In this document: one piece after another, positions 1 through 5,446 of the stretch
Numbering within the stretch: the stretch's first letter is position 1
Layout of the letters: each line of letters begins with the position of its first letter
DNA from: an uncultured Atopobiaceae bacterium
GTDB lineage: Bacteria > Actinomycetota > Coriobacteriia > Coriobacteriales > Atopobiaceae
Length of the DNA stretch: 6,931 nt
Assembly: GCA_944321005.1 (NCBI GenBank)
Contig: CALUJT010000120.1
Coordinates: 1-6,931, forward strand
Direction of reading: 5' to 3'
The notes under the pieces: generated by a model
Told to the model about the DNA's origin: nothing
The model's input: only the letters and a program-made list of their open reading frames with translations
Databases searched by the model: none
Translations under genes and position numbers: made by a program

Positions 1-578
1 CGGTGGCCGCGGTAGATGCCGCCGTCGGTGGGCTCGGTGGAGATCACGAAGTCGATCTTCTCGCGGGCATCCTCGGGACCGTCGAAGTACTTGTTGACGA
101 TGTACTGCCAGCACATGCCGTCGCAGTCCTCCTCCTGGACGGAGCCCACGACCATGATCTTGTAGCCCTCGGGGATGAGGCCCAGGTCCTTCATCATCTT
201 CGCGGCGTACGTGGCGGAGGCCATGCCGCCCTCCTGGTCGGAGCCGCCGCGGCCGTAGATGAGCTCGTCGGTCTCGTAGCCCTCGTAGGGGTCGGCCTCC
301 CAGTTGTCGCGGTTGCCGATGCCCACGGTGTCGATGTGCGAGTCGATGGCGATGATCTTGTCGCCCTCACCCATCCAGCCGATGACGTTGCCCAGGCCGT
401 CGACCTCGACCTTGTCAAAGCCGAGCTTCTCCATCTCGGCCTTGATGCAGGCCACGACCTCGCCCTCCTCGCAGGACTCGGAGGGGTGGGAGATCATCGC
501 GCGCAGGAAGGCGGTCATGTCGGGGCCATACGCCGCCGCCGCGCTCTTAATCTCGTCGAAGTTCAGTTCCTTGGCCAT
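1..578 (-). CDS. ygeY: YgeY-type M20 family metallohydrolase, N-terminal 192 residues (cut by window start)
   Basis: The reading frame opens at ATG 576-578 and runs off the left edge still open, so the C-terminal half is outside the window. The start [10 protein letters not shown] and the long match to what I recall of E. coli YgeY (an M20 dipeptidase/deacetylase-like enzyme, often named 'YgeY family selenium metabolism-linked hydrolase') identify it. Family metal-site residues are visible: H81 and D83 in [12 protein letters not shown]114 in [11 protein letters not shown], the Glu pair E149-E150 in VQEEDCDG, and E182 in STEPTD. It should be a soluble di-metal amidohydrolase; its true substrate is not settled. 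A ribosome site (AAAGGA) lies about 10 bases before the ATG. It sits 72 bases downstream of ygeX on the same strand, the order seen in the E. coli yge cluster, so it probably shares the ygeX transcript. I see no frameshift in the visible part. Confidence 0.93.
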   Translation of the reverse strand, partial: MAKELNFDEIKSAAAAYGPDMTAFLRAMISHPSESCEEGEVVACIKAEMEKLGFDKVEVDGLGNVIGWMGEGDKIIAIDSHIDTVGIGNRDNWEADPYEGYETDELIYGRGGSDQEGGMASATYAAKMMKDLGLIPEGYKIMVVGSVQEEDCDGMCWQYIVNKYFDGPEDAREKIDFVISTEPTDGGIYRGH

Positions 579-621
579 TTTGTTTACGTCCTTTCTGACG
601 CCCTCGTTACCAGTCTTCTGC

Positions 622-643
622 CGAGAAGAACCTGTTCTTCTCG
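622..643 (-). repeat. Intercistronic perfect hairpin between ygeX and ygeY, CGAGAAGAAC family
   Basis: Positions 622-630 and 635-643 form a perfect 9-bp inverted repeat around a 4-base loop. Each arm carries the 10-mer CGAGAAGAAC, the left arm on the plus strand and the right arm on the minus strand. It lies 8 bases past the ygeX stop codon and 44 bases before the ygeY start. There is no U-run after it on the minus strand, so it is not a classical intrinsic terminator. It may be a partial terminator, an mRNA-stabilising or processing hairpin, or simply one copy of the intergenic repeat family found at 2047-2085, 2157-2225, 3511-3579 and 3611-3647. Confidence 0.8.
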
Positions 644-650
644 CTCTCCC

Positions 651-1865
651 CTACTCGGCGGGGTACGCTCCGTCCCACACGACCTTGCGGTAGTTCACGG
701 GGTCGGTGTCGCCCTCGGTCGAGAACATGAGCACGGAGCTCTTCTCGGTGAGGCCGATGGCCTCGCGGAGGTCGGCGTACTCGTCGGACTCCATGAGCGT
801 GGTGATCAGGCCCGCGCCCACGGCGCCGGACTCGCCGGAGATGACGCGCGGGTCGCCCTTCTTGGGGGCGCCTAACACACGCATGCCCTTGGCAGCGACC
901 CAGTTGGGGCAGCTCACGAAGACGGACACGTGGTTGCGCAGGATGTCCCAGCCCAGCGTGTTGGGCTCGCCGCACGCGAGGCCCGCCATGATCGTGGGCA
1001 TGTCGCCGTCCACGATGCGCGGCTCGCCGTCGCCTGCCACGGCGCCCTTGTAGAGGCAGGCCGCGGTGTCGGCCTCCATCACCACAAAGACGGGCGGGTT
1101 GTCGGGGAAGAGGTTGGTGAAGTAGCCCACCACGCCGCCTGCCAGGCTGCCGACACCCGCCTGCACGAAGACGTGCGTCGGGCGCTCCACCCCGGCCGCC
1201 GCGTACTGCTCCGCGGCCTCGGACGCCATGGTGCCGTAGCCCTCCATGATCCAGGACGGGATCTCCTCGTAGCCCTCCCAGGCGGTGTCCTGCACGATGA
1301 CGCCGTTCTCGCAGGCCTCGGCCTCGGCGGCGGCCATGCGAACGCACTCGTCGTAGTTGACGTCCTCGATCGTGACCTCGGCGCCCTCGGCCGCGATGTT
1401 GTCGAAGCGGCTCTTCACGCTGCCCTTGGGCATGTGCACGACGGCCTTCTGGCCCAGCTTGTTGGCGGCCCAGGCCACGCCGCGGCCGTGGTTGCCGTCC
1501 GTGGCGGTGAAGAACGTGGCCTGGCCGAAGTCGCGGGCGAGCTCGTCGCTCGTGAGGTAGTCGTAGGTCATCTCGGAGACCGGGCGGCCGATCTTCTGCG
1601 CGATGTAGTTGGCCATGGCAAAGGAGCCGCCCAGCACCTTGAACGCGTTGAGGCCAAAGCGATAGGACTCGTCCTTGACGGCGAGGTCCTTGAGCCCCAG
1701 CTCGCCCGCCAGAGCGTCGAGCTTGGCGAGCGGCGTGACGTCGTACTGCGGGAAGCTCCTGTGGAAGCTGCGGGCGGCCTCCACGTTCTCGAGGGACATG
1801 ATGCCAAGGTGCGCATCATCGCTCTTGGGCATCTTGTTGACGACCCACTTGATCTTCTCGCTCAC
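651..1865 (-). CDS. ygeX: 2,3-diaminopropionate ammonia-lyase (PLP enzyme)
   Basis: 404 residues, close to the length of E. coli YgeX (about 398). The enzyme is a soluble fold-type II PLP enzyme that cleaves 2,3-diaminopropionate to pyruvate and ammonia. The PLP lysine is K76 in the segment KDESYRFGLNAFKVLGG. Residues matching the catalytic aspartates described for E. coli YgeX are D123 in TATDGNHGRG and D193 in VQDTAWEGY. The glycine-rich cofactor loop is QAGVGSLAGG (235-244), and the segments MAGLACGEPN (293-302) and ISGESGAVGAG (342-352) are typical of the family. I chose the GTG start at 1863-1865 because AAGGAGG sits 5 bases upstream and homologues begin here. An upstream in-frame ATG at 1946 would add 27 residues with no similarity and would run through the promoter and palindrome. 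Only the local pair ygeX-ygeY is visible; other yge-cluster genes would lie left of the window. Confidence 0.96.
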   Translation of the reverse strand: MSEKIKWVVNKMPKSDDAHLGIMSLENVEAARSFHRSFPQYDVTPLAKLDALAGELGLKDLAVKDESYRFGLNAFKVLGGSFAMANYIAQKIGRPVSEMTYDYLTSDELARDFGQATFFTATDGNHGRGVAWAANKLGQKAVVHMPKGSVKSRFDNIAAEGAEVTIEDVNYDECVRMAAAEAEACENGVIVQDTAWEGYEEIPSWIMEGYGTMASEAAEQYAAAGVERPTHVFVQAGVGSLAGGVVGYFTNLFPDNPPVFVVMEADTAACLYKGAVAGDGEPRIVDGDMPTIMAGLACGEPNTLGWDILRNHVSVFVSCPNWVAAKGMRVLGAPKKGDPRVISGESGAVGAGLITTLMESDEYADLREAIGLTEKSSVLMFSTEGDTDPVNYRKVVWDGAYPAE

Positions 1866-1894
1866 GCTTCCTCCTTGCGTCGTTCGTGCGTGCC

Positions 1895-1925
1895 AACTTT
1901 TTGTCTGACCACCAAACAGAAAGTT
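1895..1925. promoter_or_regulatory. Imperfect palindrome, candidate operator of ygeX
   Basis: Two 13-base arms (1895-1907 and 1913-1925) match at 11 of 13 positions around a 5-base centre. The minus-strand half-site is AACTTTCTGTTTG. It begins 30 bases upstream of the ygeX GTG and overlaps the proposed -10 box and start of transcription. That is where a repressor of the operon would bind. No regulator gene is visible in the window, so its identity is unknown. A hairpin in the 5' leader is the alternative reading. Confidence 0.5.
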
Positions 1926-1953
1926 TGTTAGCCCATATATTCCCATATTTCAA
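1925..1953 (-). promoter_or_regulatory. Candidate promoter of ygeX-ygeY
   Basis: On the minus strand TTGAAA (1948-1953) is followed by a 17-base spacer and TAACAA (1925-1930), in the only clearly AT-rich stretch upstream of ygeX. The -35 box matches 5 of 6 consensus bases but the -10 only 3 of 6. An alternative is TTGCAA at 1957-1962 with a TATATG box at 1934-1939 and a long 17-20 base spacer. The exact boxes are uncertain; that a promoter lies here is likely, since the gene to the right diverges. Confidence 0.4.
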
Positions 1954-1982
1954 GGGTGTTGCAAGGGGAATTTTGCATGTCC

Positions 1983-2001
1983 GGCAAACGTTGCGTTTGC
2001 C
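1983..2001. other. Perfect 8-bp palindrome (GGCAAACG-TTG-CGTTTGCC)
   Basis: Arms 1983-1990 and 1994-2001 are exactly complementary around a 3-base centre. They are flanked by CCGG on the left (1981-1984) and again on the right (2002-2005), which extends the symmetry with one bulged base. It lies about 30 bases upstream of the proposed ygeX -35 box. It could be a regulator site acting from upstream or a small hairpin. No T-run follows on either strand, which argues against a terminator. Confidence 0.5.
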
Positions 2002-2046
2002 CCGGCGAACGGTCCCGCGCGACCACACCACTTCACGACCAGCACA

Positions 2047-2085
2047 CGCCGAGAAGAACCGCGCGGCGGCAGGTCCCTCTCGGCG
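2047..2085 (+). terminator. Hairpin with T-run, CGAGAAGAAC family
   Basis: The arms CGCCGAGA (2047-2054) and TCTCGGCG (2078-2085) pair perfectly over 8 bp around a 23-base loop. On the plus strand the hairpin is followed by CGTTTT (2086-2091), so it has the form of an intrinsic terminator in the plus direction. No plus-strand gene precedes it in the window. Its loop and arm sequence is nearly the same as the hairpin at 3611-3647 (AGAAGAACCGCGCGGC shared), so it belongs to the intergenic repeat family; the terminator role is inferred. Confidence 0.5.
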
Positions 2086-2156
2086 CGTTTTGCCCGCCGC
2101 GGAGCAGCCACTCCCAGTTGCCGCTCCGACCCGCGGTGCCTGCCGGACGCGCTGCA

Positions 2157-2225
2157 TTCATCGCGCTCAAACGACCACTTCCGAGGTTCTTCTCGCCCGT
2201 TATGCGGTCGTTTGAGCGCGATGAA
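2157..2225 (-). repeat. 69-base palindromic element, copy 1 (inverted relative to copy 2)
   Basis: Arms 2157-2176 and 2206-2225 are perfect 20-bp inverted repeats (TTCATCGCGCTCAAACGACC and its complement) around a 29-base loop. The loop contains CGAGAAGAAC on the minus strand (2186-2195). The reverse complement of copy 2 (3511-3579) matches this copy at 66 of 69 positions, with the same length and no gaps; the three differences are all in the loop region. I see no target-site duplication at its edges. It lies 163 bases before the start of the AbiEi-like gene. Confidence 0.93.
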
Positions 2226-2347
2226 CGAAAGAGCGACACCGACGAGCGGCGGATGGGGCGCCGAAGCGGCAGACCCATGCGGCCCCGCCCCGAAGCGGCG
2301 ACAGCGACCCGCGGTCCCGCGCATACCAAGGCCGCCAAACGGGAACA

Positions 2348-2369
2348 CTGTGAGAATCCCCACTCACAG
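2348..2369 (+). promoter_or_regulatory. Inverted repeat CTGTGAG-N8-CTCACAG just before the ribosome site
   Basis: Arms 2348-2354 and 2363-2369 are perfect 7-bp inverted repeats with an 8-base spacer. The site ends 6 bases before the AAGGAGG of the 2389 gene. A direct repeat GAGAATC (2352-2358 and 2369-2375) overlaps it. AbiEi-family antitoxins are known to repress their own promoters through inverted repeats, so self-regulation is a reasonable guess. No convincing -35/-10 pair is visible next to it. Confidence 0.45.
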
Positions 2370-2388
2370 AGAATCGAAGGAGGCCGCC

Positions 2389-3483
2389 ATGGGCACGGCC
2401 AGGCATAGCCGTATAGACGATCTGCTGGATGCCGCAGAGGAGCGCGGCACGTGCCTCGTCACGCACGAGGAGCGCGACCGTCGTGCCATCAGGCGGCGCT
2501 TTCGCAGGGGGCGCAGCGACCTCATCTCCCCCGTTCCCGGCCTCTACGTGCGCCGAGCCCGCTGGCGCGACCTCAAGCCGGACGGGCGGACGCTCCACAT
2601 CATGCGCGGGCTCGCCGAGCTGCGCCCGGACACCCAGTTCTGCGCGCAGTCCGCGGCGCTCGCGTGGGGCCTCCCCGTCTCGTGGGGCCTGCTCCGCGAG
2701 ACCCACGTCGTCCGGTCGCACGAGAGCGGGCGCCACTCCACCAAGCGCGTGATCAGTCACGAGATCGAGGGCGACCCCACATGGGACGTGGGCGGGCTCC
2801 GCGTGACGTCGTTCTGGCGCACCGTCTTCGACTGCCTGGCGAGCTTCCCGTTTGCGGACGCGCTGGCAGTCGCGGACGCCGCGCTCCGACGCTCCGGCCT
2901 CGCGCGCCAGGAGATGATCTGGCTGCTGCGCACGCGCTTCCGCCGCTGCCCGGGCGTGCGGCGCGCGGCGGCCATCTGCGTGTGGGCGGAGCCGACGGCG
3001 GAGAGCGGCGGCGAGTCCGTCGCGCGGGCGCACATGGTCGAGCTGGGCTACGAGTACCCGCACCTGCAGCTCACGCTGCCCGACCCGTCGGACGACCGGC
3101 GCGTCTTCCGCATCGACTTCTCCTGGCGCGATGCGACGGGGCGCCTCATCTTTGGCGAGCTCGACGGGGACGACAAGTACCTGCGCGCAGAGGCCGGGCC
3201 GGTGGGAAAGCTCCTCGACGAGCGCAAGCGCGAGGCCCTGCTCACGGTGTACCGGCCGAGCATCGCGCGCTTCTCGATGGCGGTCGCGCGCGACCCGCAG
3301 CAGCTCTCCGACCTGCTTGACCTGCACGGCGTTCCCCGGGGACCGGCCCCGAAGCTCTGCTTTGGGGACGTCCCCGTGCCGCCCGCGGGCTTTGCCGAGC
3401 GCAAGACCATACGAGGCCAGGGCACCGTGATCGCGGACGGCGTGAGATTCCGCTTTGTGGAGGAGGTGGCGACGGCGGCGTAG
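2389..3483 (+). CDS. AbiEi-like winged-helix protein with DUF559/Vsr-like nuclease-fold C-terminus
   Basis: 364 residues. The start ATG at 2389 is preceded by GAAGGAGG with a 5-base gap; an in-frame TTG further upstream lies inside the 69-base repeat and is unlikely. Residues 1-58 resemble the N-terminal winged helix of type IV AbiEi antitoxins (LVTHEERDRRAIRRRFRRGRSD, then the typical PGLYVRRARW). The middle (about 65-200) holds the AQSAALAWGLP and SFWRTVFDCLASFPFADAL segments common in the large actinobacterial group of these proteins. The C-terminal part (about 205-300) has a PD-(D/E)XK-like pattern: D243 in RIDFSW, then E257 and D259 in GELDGDDKY with K263. No AbiEii nucleotidyltransferase toxin is adjacent, so it is a solo protein. 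Its function is unknown; DNA binding and possibly nicking or cleavage is inference. It stands alone between two copies of the 69-base element, with no co-oriented neighbour. Confidence 0.85.
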   Translation: MGTARHSRIDDLLDAAEERGTCLVTHEERDRRAIRRRFRRGRSDLISPVPGLYVRRARWRDLKPDGRTLHIMRGLAELRPDTQFCAQSAALAWGLPVSWGLLRETHVVRSHESGRHSTKRVISHEIEGDPTWDVGGLRVTSFWRTVFDCLASFPFADALAVADAALRRSGLARQEMIWLLRTRFRRCPGVRRAAAICVWAEPTAESGGESVARAHMVELGYEYPHLQLTLPDPSDDRRVFRIDFSWRDATGRLIFGELDGDDKYLRAEAGPVGKLLDERKREALLTVYRPSIARFSMAVARDPQQLSDLLDLHGVPRGPAPKLCFGDVPVPPAGFAERKTIRGQGTVIADGVRFRFVEEVATAA

Positions 3484-3510
3484 CCCGCGGCACGGGAGCC
3501 CCACCCGACG

Positions 3511-3579
3511 TTCATCGCGCTCAAACGACCACAAAACGGGCGAGAAGAACCTCGAAAGTGGTCGTTTGAGCGCGATGAA
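3511..3579 (+). repeat. 69-base palindromic element, copy 2
   Basis: The inverted repeat here extends to 24 perfect base pairs (3509-3532 with 3558-3581) around a 25-base loop holding GGGCGAGAAGAACC. It starts 25 bases after the stop codon of the 2389-3483 gene and lies in opposite orientation to copy 1. A strong bidirectional hairpin between two convergent genes (this one and prfC) would suit a shared terminator, but no T-run follows the stem on either strand. The loop element links it to the smaller hairpins of the same family. Confidence 0.93.
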
Positions 3580-3610
3580 CGCGAAGGCGGGGACGCGTAA
3601 GGCAACGCAC

Positions 3611-3647
3611 GGCGAGAAGAACCGCGCGGCCGCACGTCCTTCTCGCC
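3611..3647 (-). repeat. Hairpin after prfC, CGAGAAGAAC family
   Basis: GGCGAGAAG (3611-3619) pairs perfectly with CTTCTCGCC (3639-3647) over 9 bp; the loop contains a smaller palindrome CCGCGCGG. It begins 8 bases past the prfC stop codon on the minus strand, the usual place for a terminator, though only GTGCGTTG follows instead of a U-run. It is a near copy of the hairpin at 2047-2085, in the same orientation. Confidence 0.75.
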
Positions 3648-3655
3648 CGACGCAG

Positions 3656-3934
3656 CTAGAACGTCACGTTGCCAAACTCGGAGAGCGTGAGGTCCGGGTT
3701 GTGCTCGATCGCCCAGTCCAGGTTCCACGGACTGGTGAAGAGGAGCAGCTTGCCGCCGCGCATGTCCTCCACGCGCAGTGTCTCGCGCGTGAGGTTGAGC
3801 GAGCGGAAGTCGACCTCGCCGGCAGACTCGTCGATCCAGCGAATGAGGTTGTACGGCAGCGGCGAGCGGCGCACCTCCACGTGGTACTCGGAGCTCAGGC
3901 GCTGCTCGAGCACCTCGAACTGCAGCACCCCGCC
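3656..3934 (-). pseudogene. prfC: Peptide chain release factor 3, last ~90 residues (truncated at a junction)
   Basis: The frame ending at TAG 3656-3658 encodes the C-terminal end of RF3. It begins GVLQFEVLEQRLSSEYHVEV, matching the conserved VGVLQF-V--RL-SEY-VE segment of domain III. It ends with the pattern near the RF3 C-terminus (NLDWAIEHNPDLTLSEFGNVTF, compared with NLNLAQERYPDVQF in E. coli). RF3 is a GTPase that recycles RF1/RF2 after translation termination. About 430 upstream residues, including the GTP-binding domain, are absent, and the frame enters unrelated flippase sequence at about 3934. No start codon with a ribosome site is present. The gene is probably intact in its own genome and cut here by contig misassembly; a real deletion is less likely. 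Confidence 0.85.
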
Positions 3935-3936
3935 GT
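3928..3936. other. Breakpoint joining two unrelated genomic segments
   Basis: Left of this point the minus strand encodes the RF3 C-terminus in one frame; right of it the flippase N-terminus in another. Flippase similarity stops after ISTAG, where homologues continue into LPVA-like sequence, and RF3 similarity starts at GVLQF. The bases CCCCGCC (3928-3934) fit both genes, so the join has a short shared sequence of about 5-7 bases. No transposase, integrase, repeat or attachment site is present here. Confidence 0.8.
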
Positions 3937-4116
3937 GGAGATGGTCAGGAAAAAGCTGTAGATATTATAGGCCGCGCCGAAATCGCCGTAGGCCTCGTCG
4001 GAGAGGATGATCCCCAGAGGGATCTTGTAGATGGCGCCGATGACCTTGATGATGATGGTGCTCACCATCAAAATGGCCACGCCGCCGAAGAAGGTATTTT
4101 TCTTCTGGCTGGACAA
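3928..4116 (-). pseudogene. SpoVB/MurJ-like polysaccharide flippase, first ~63 residues (truncated at the junction)
   Basis: The start is TTG at 4114-4116 with AAGGGGG 7 bases upstream; that ribosome site overlaps the mtaD stop codon, suggesting translational coupling. The 63 residues begin MSSQKKNTFFGGVAIL and include one clear membrane helix (about 9-29) and the segment GAIYKIPLGIILSDEAYGDFGAAYNIYSFFLTISTAG. That is typical of the N-terminus of clostridial SpoVB/polysaccharide-biosynthesis flippases of the MOP superfamily, which move lipid-linked sugars or peptidoglycan precursors across the membrane. Family members are usually over 450 residues with 12-14 helices. After ISTAG the frame runs 10 more codons (CCSSRCSSSA) of RF3 sequence read in the wrong frame. 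Truncation is probably an assembly effect. Confidence 0.82.
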
Positions 4117-4128
4117 AGAGGTTCCCCC

Positions 4129-5427
4129 TTATTTCTGGAACAGCAGGGGCAGGGCGTAATCCCGGACCTCCCGCTTGACCCGGTCGATATCGATGGTGAG
4201 GAACTCACCATTCCGGTATATGACCTTGCCCCGGGCCATATTCATCACCACGTTGGAGCCGTGGGCGGCATAGGCCAGGTTGTTGGCCGCGTCGTGGCAG
4301 GGGATCAGGTTGAGGGCTTCTCCGTCCAGGAGGATGAGGTCGGCCATATAGCCCGCCTCGATGCGCCCGGTCTTGCGGCCCAGGGCCCGGGCGCCGTTGA
4401 CGGTGGCCATCTCCAGGGCGTCCCAGGCGGTGAGCGCCAGGGGGTCCCGGCGCACGCCGTTCTGGAGAATGGCGGCCAGCTTCAGATCTCCAAAGAAATC
4501 GGTGCAGTTGTTGGAGGACACCCCGTCGGTGCCCAGGGCCACGTTGACCCCGGCTTTCCGCAGCTCCACCACCGGGGCCACGCCGGAGCCCAGCTTCAGG
4601 TTGGACACCGGATTGTGGACGGCGGTGACCTTCTTTCCGGCCAGGATGGCCCAGTCCTCCGGCTCGGTCCAGACGCAGTGGGCGGCGATGGCCCGCCCCT
4701 CAAAGACGCCCAGCCCCGCCAGATAGGCCGCCGGGGTCTGTCCGCCGTGGCGGAGCTTGCACTCCTCATGCTCTTTCTCCGTCTCGGAGAGGTGTACGTG
4801 CATCCCCAGGCCGTGCCGGGCGGCATACTCCGCCATCCACCGGCACAGTCCGTCGTGGGAGGTGTACTCGGCGTGGAGAGAGGCGTCGATCTGGATCTGG
4901 CCCCCGCCATAGCCGTGCCACTCCTCCGTGAGGGCCCGCTGCACAGCGCAGTCGTGGTTCTTTTCCGGGTCGAACTCCTCCTCAAACTGCACGCCGCCGC
5001 AGCTCAGGTTGGCGCTCAGGCCGGCCTGAGCCACCTGTTGGGCGATGACGCCGGTCCGGGCGTACATATCGGCAATGCAGGTGATGCCCGAGGCGATCAT
5101 CTCCGCCAGTCCCAGGTCTGTGCAGCAGCGGATGGCCCGGTCGTCCCACCGGGCCTCCACGGGGAAGATGTAGTTGTTCAGCCAGTCGTGCAGGTCGTGT
5201 CCGTCGCCATAGCCCCGCATGGCGGTCATGGGGACATGGGTATGGGCGTTGATGAGGCCGGGCAGGAGGATGCCTCCCTTTCCATCGATGGTCTCCCGGC
5301 ACTCGGGGGCGGGGCCGCTCCCCACGGCGGCGATGTGCTCCCCCTCCACCAGAACCCAGGCGTTGGGCAGGACGGTATGGTCCTCATCCATCCGGACGGC
5401 CGTGACGTTGTAAATTAAACTTGCCAT
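4129..5427 (-). CDS. mtaD: 5-methylthioadenosine / S-adenosylhomocysteine deaminase (amidohydrolase)
   Basis: 432 residues, a usual length for MtaD. It removes the 6-amino group of methylthioadenosine or S-adenosylhomocysteine, giving the inosine analogues. It has the cytosolic amidohydrolase TIM-barrel fold. Metal-site residues are in place: H62 and H64 (NAHTHVPM), H212 in MHVHLSETEKE, and D301 in GTDGVSSNNCTDFF. H185 sits in SLHAEYTS, where many homologues have HAPY, and H250 in AAHCVWT is also conserved. The C-terminal strand region (about 356-405: AGYMADLILLDGE, then MARGKVIYRNGE) is the usual second beta-sandwich half. The ATG at 5425-5427 is preceded by GGAAGGGA about 7 bases upstream. 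It lies 19 bases after PNP and 12 bases before the flippase, so it is the third gene of the local operon. Related deaminases (guanine deaminase, SsnA, chlorohydrolase-like) share the fold, so substrate is less certain than family. Confidence 0.92.
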   Translation of the reverse strand: MASLIYNVTAVRMDEDHTVLPNAWVLVEGEHIAAVGSGPAPECRETIDGKGGILLPGLINAHTHVPMTAMRGYGDGHDLHDWLNNYIFPVEARWDDRAIRCCTDLGLAEMIASGITCIADMYARTGVIAQQVAQAGLSANLSCGGVQFEEEFDPEKNHDCAVQRALTEEWHGYGGGQIQIDASLHAEYTSHDGLCRWMAEYAARHGLGMHVHLSETEKEHEECKLRHGGQTPAAYLAGLGVFEGRAIAAHCVWTEPEDWAILAGKKVTAVHNPVSNLKLGSGVAPVVELRKAGVNVALGTDGVSSNNCTDFFGDLKLAAILQNGVRRDPLALTAWDALEMATVNGARALGRKTGRIEAGYMADLILLDGEALNLIPCHDAANNLAYAAHGSNVVMNMARGKVIYRNGEFLTIDIDRVKREVRDYALPLLFQK

Positions 5428-5446
5428 ATGTGTTTCCCTTCCCGCC

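Noticed and set aside
3..875. Long plus-strand open frame opposite ygeY and the end of ygeX
   Set aside because: It is the complement of two clear conserved genes, is rich in Ala/Val/Leu/Gly/His as expected of antisense high-GC frames, and resembles no family.
1866..1946. 27-residue N-terminal extension of YgeX
   Set aside because: It would use the promoter and palindrome region as coding sequence; the GTG at 1865 has an ideal ribosome site and matches where homologues start.
2212..2388. Upstream extension of the AbiEi-like protein by 59 residues
   Set aside because: The TTG start lies inside the 69-base palindrome, the added residues are low-complexity, and a strong AAGGAGG sits just before the ATG at 2389.
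1950..2408. Several overlapping frames of 100-150 codons in the intergenic region
   Set aside because: All cross the palindromes, conflict with each other, and translate the repeat arms into meaningless tails.
2200..3534. 444-codon minus-strand frame opposite the AbiEi-like gene
   Set aside because: Arg/Ala-rich shadow of a high-GC gene; it runs through both 69-base repeats and has no recognisable domain, while the plus strand has a good ribosome site and conserved motifs.
2157..3579. Insertion sequence or composite transposon
   Set aside because: No transposase is encoded between or beside the repeats, and no target-site duplication is visible at the outer ends.
2157..3647. CRISPR array
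   Set aside because: The repeats are few, in mixed orientation, of different lengths and separated by a whole gene rather than by regular spacers.
3895..3928. C-terminal tail CCSSRCSSSA of the flippase fragment as real protein sequence
   Set aside because: It is RF3 coding sequence read in another frame past the junction.
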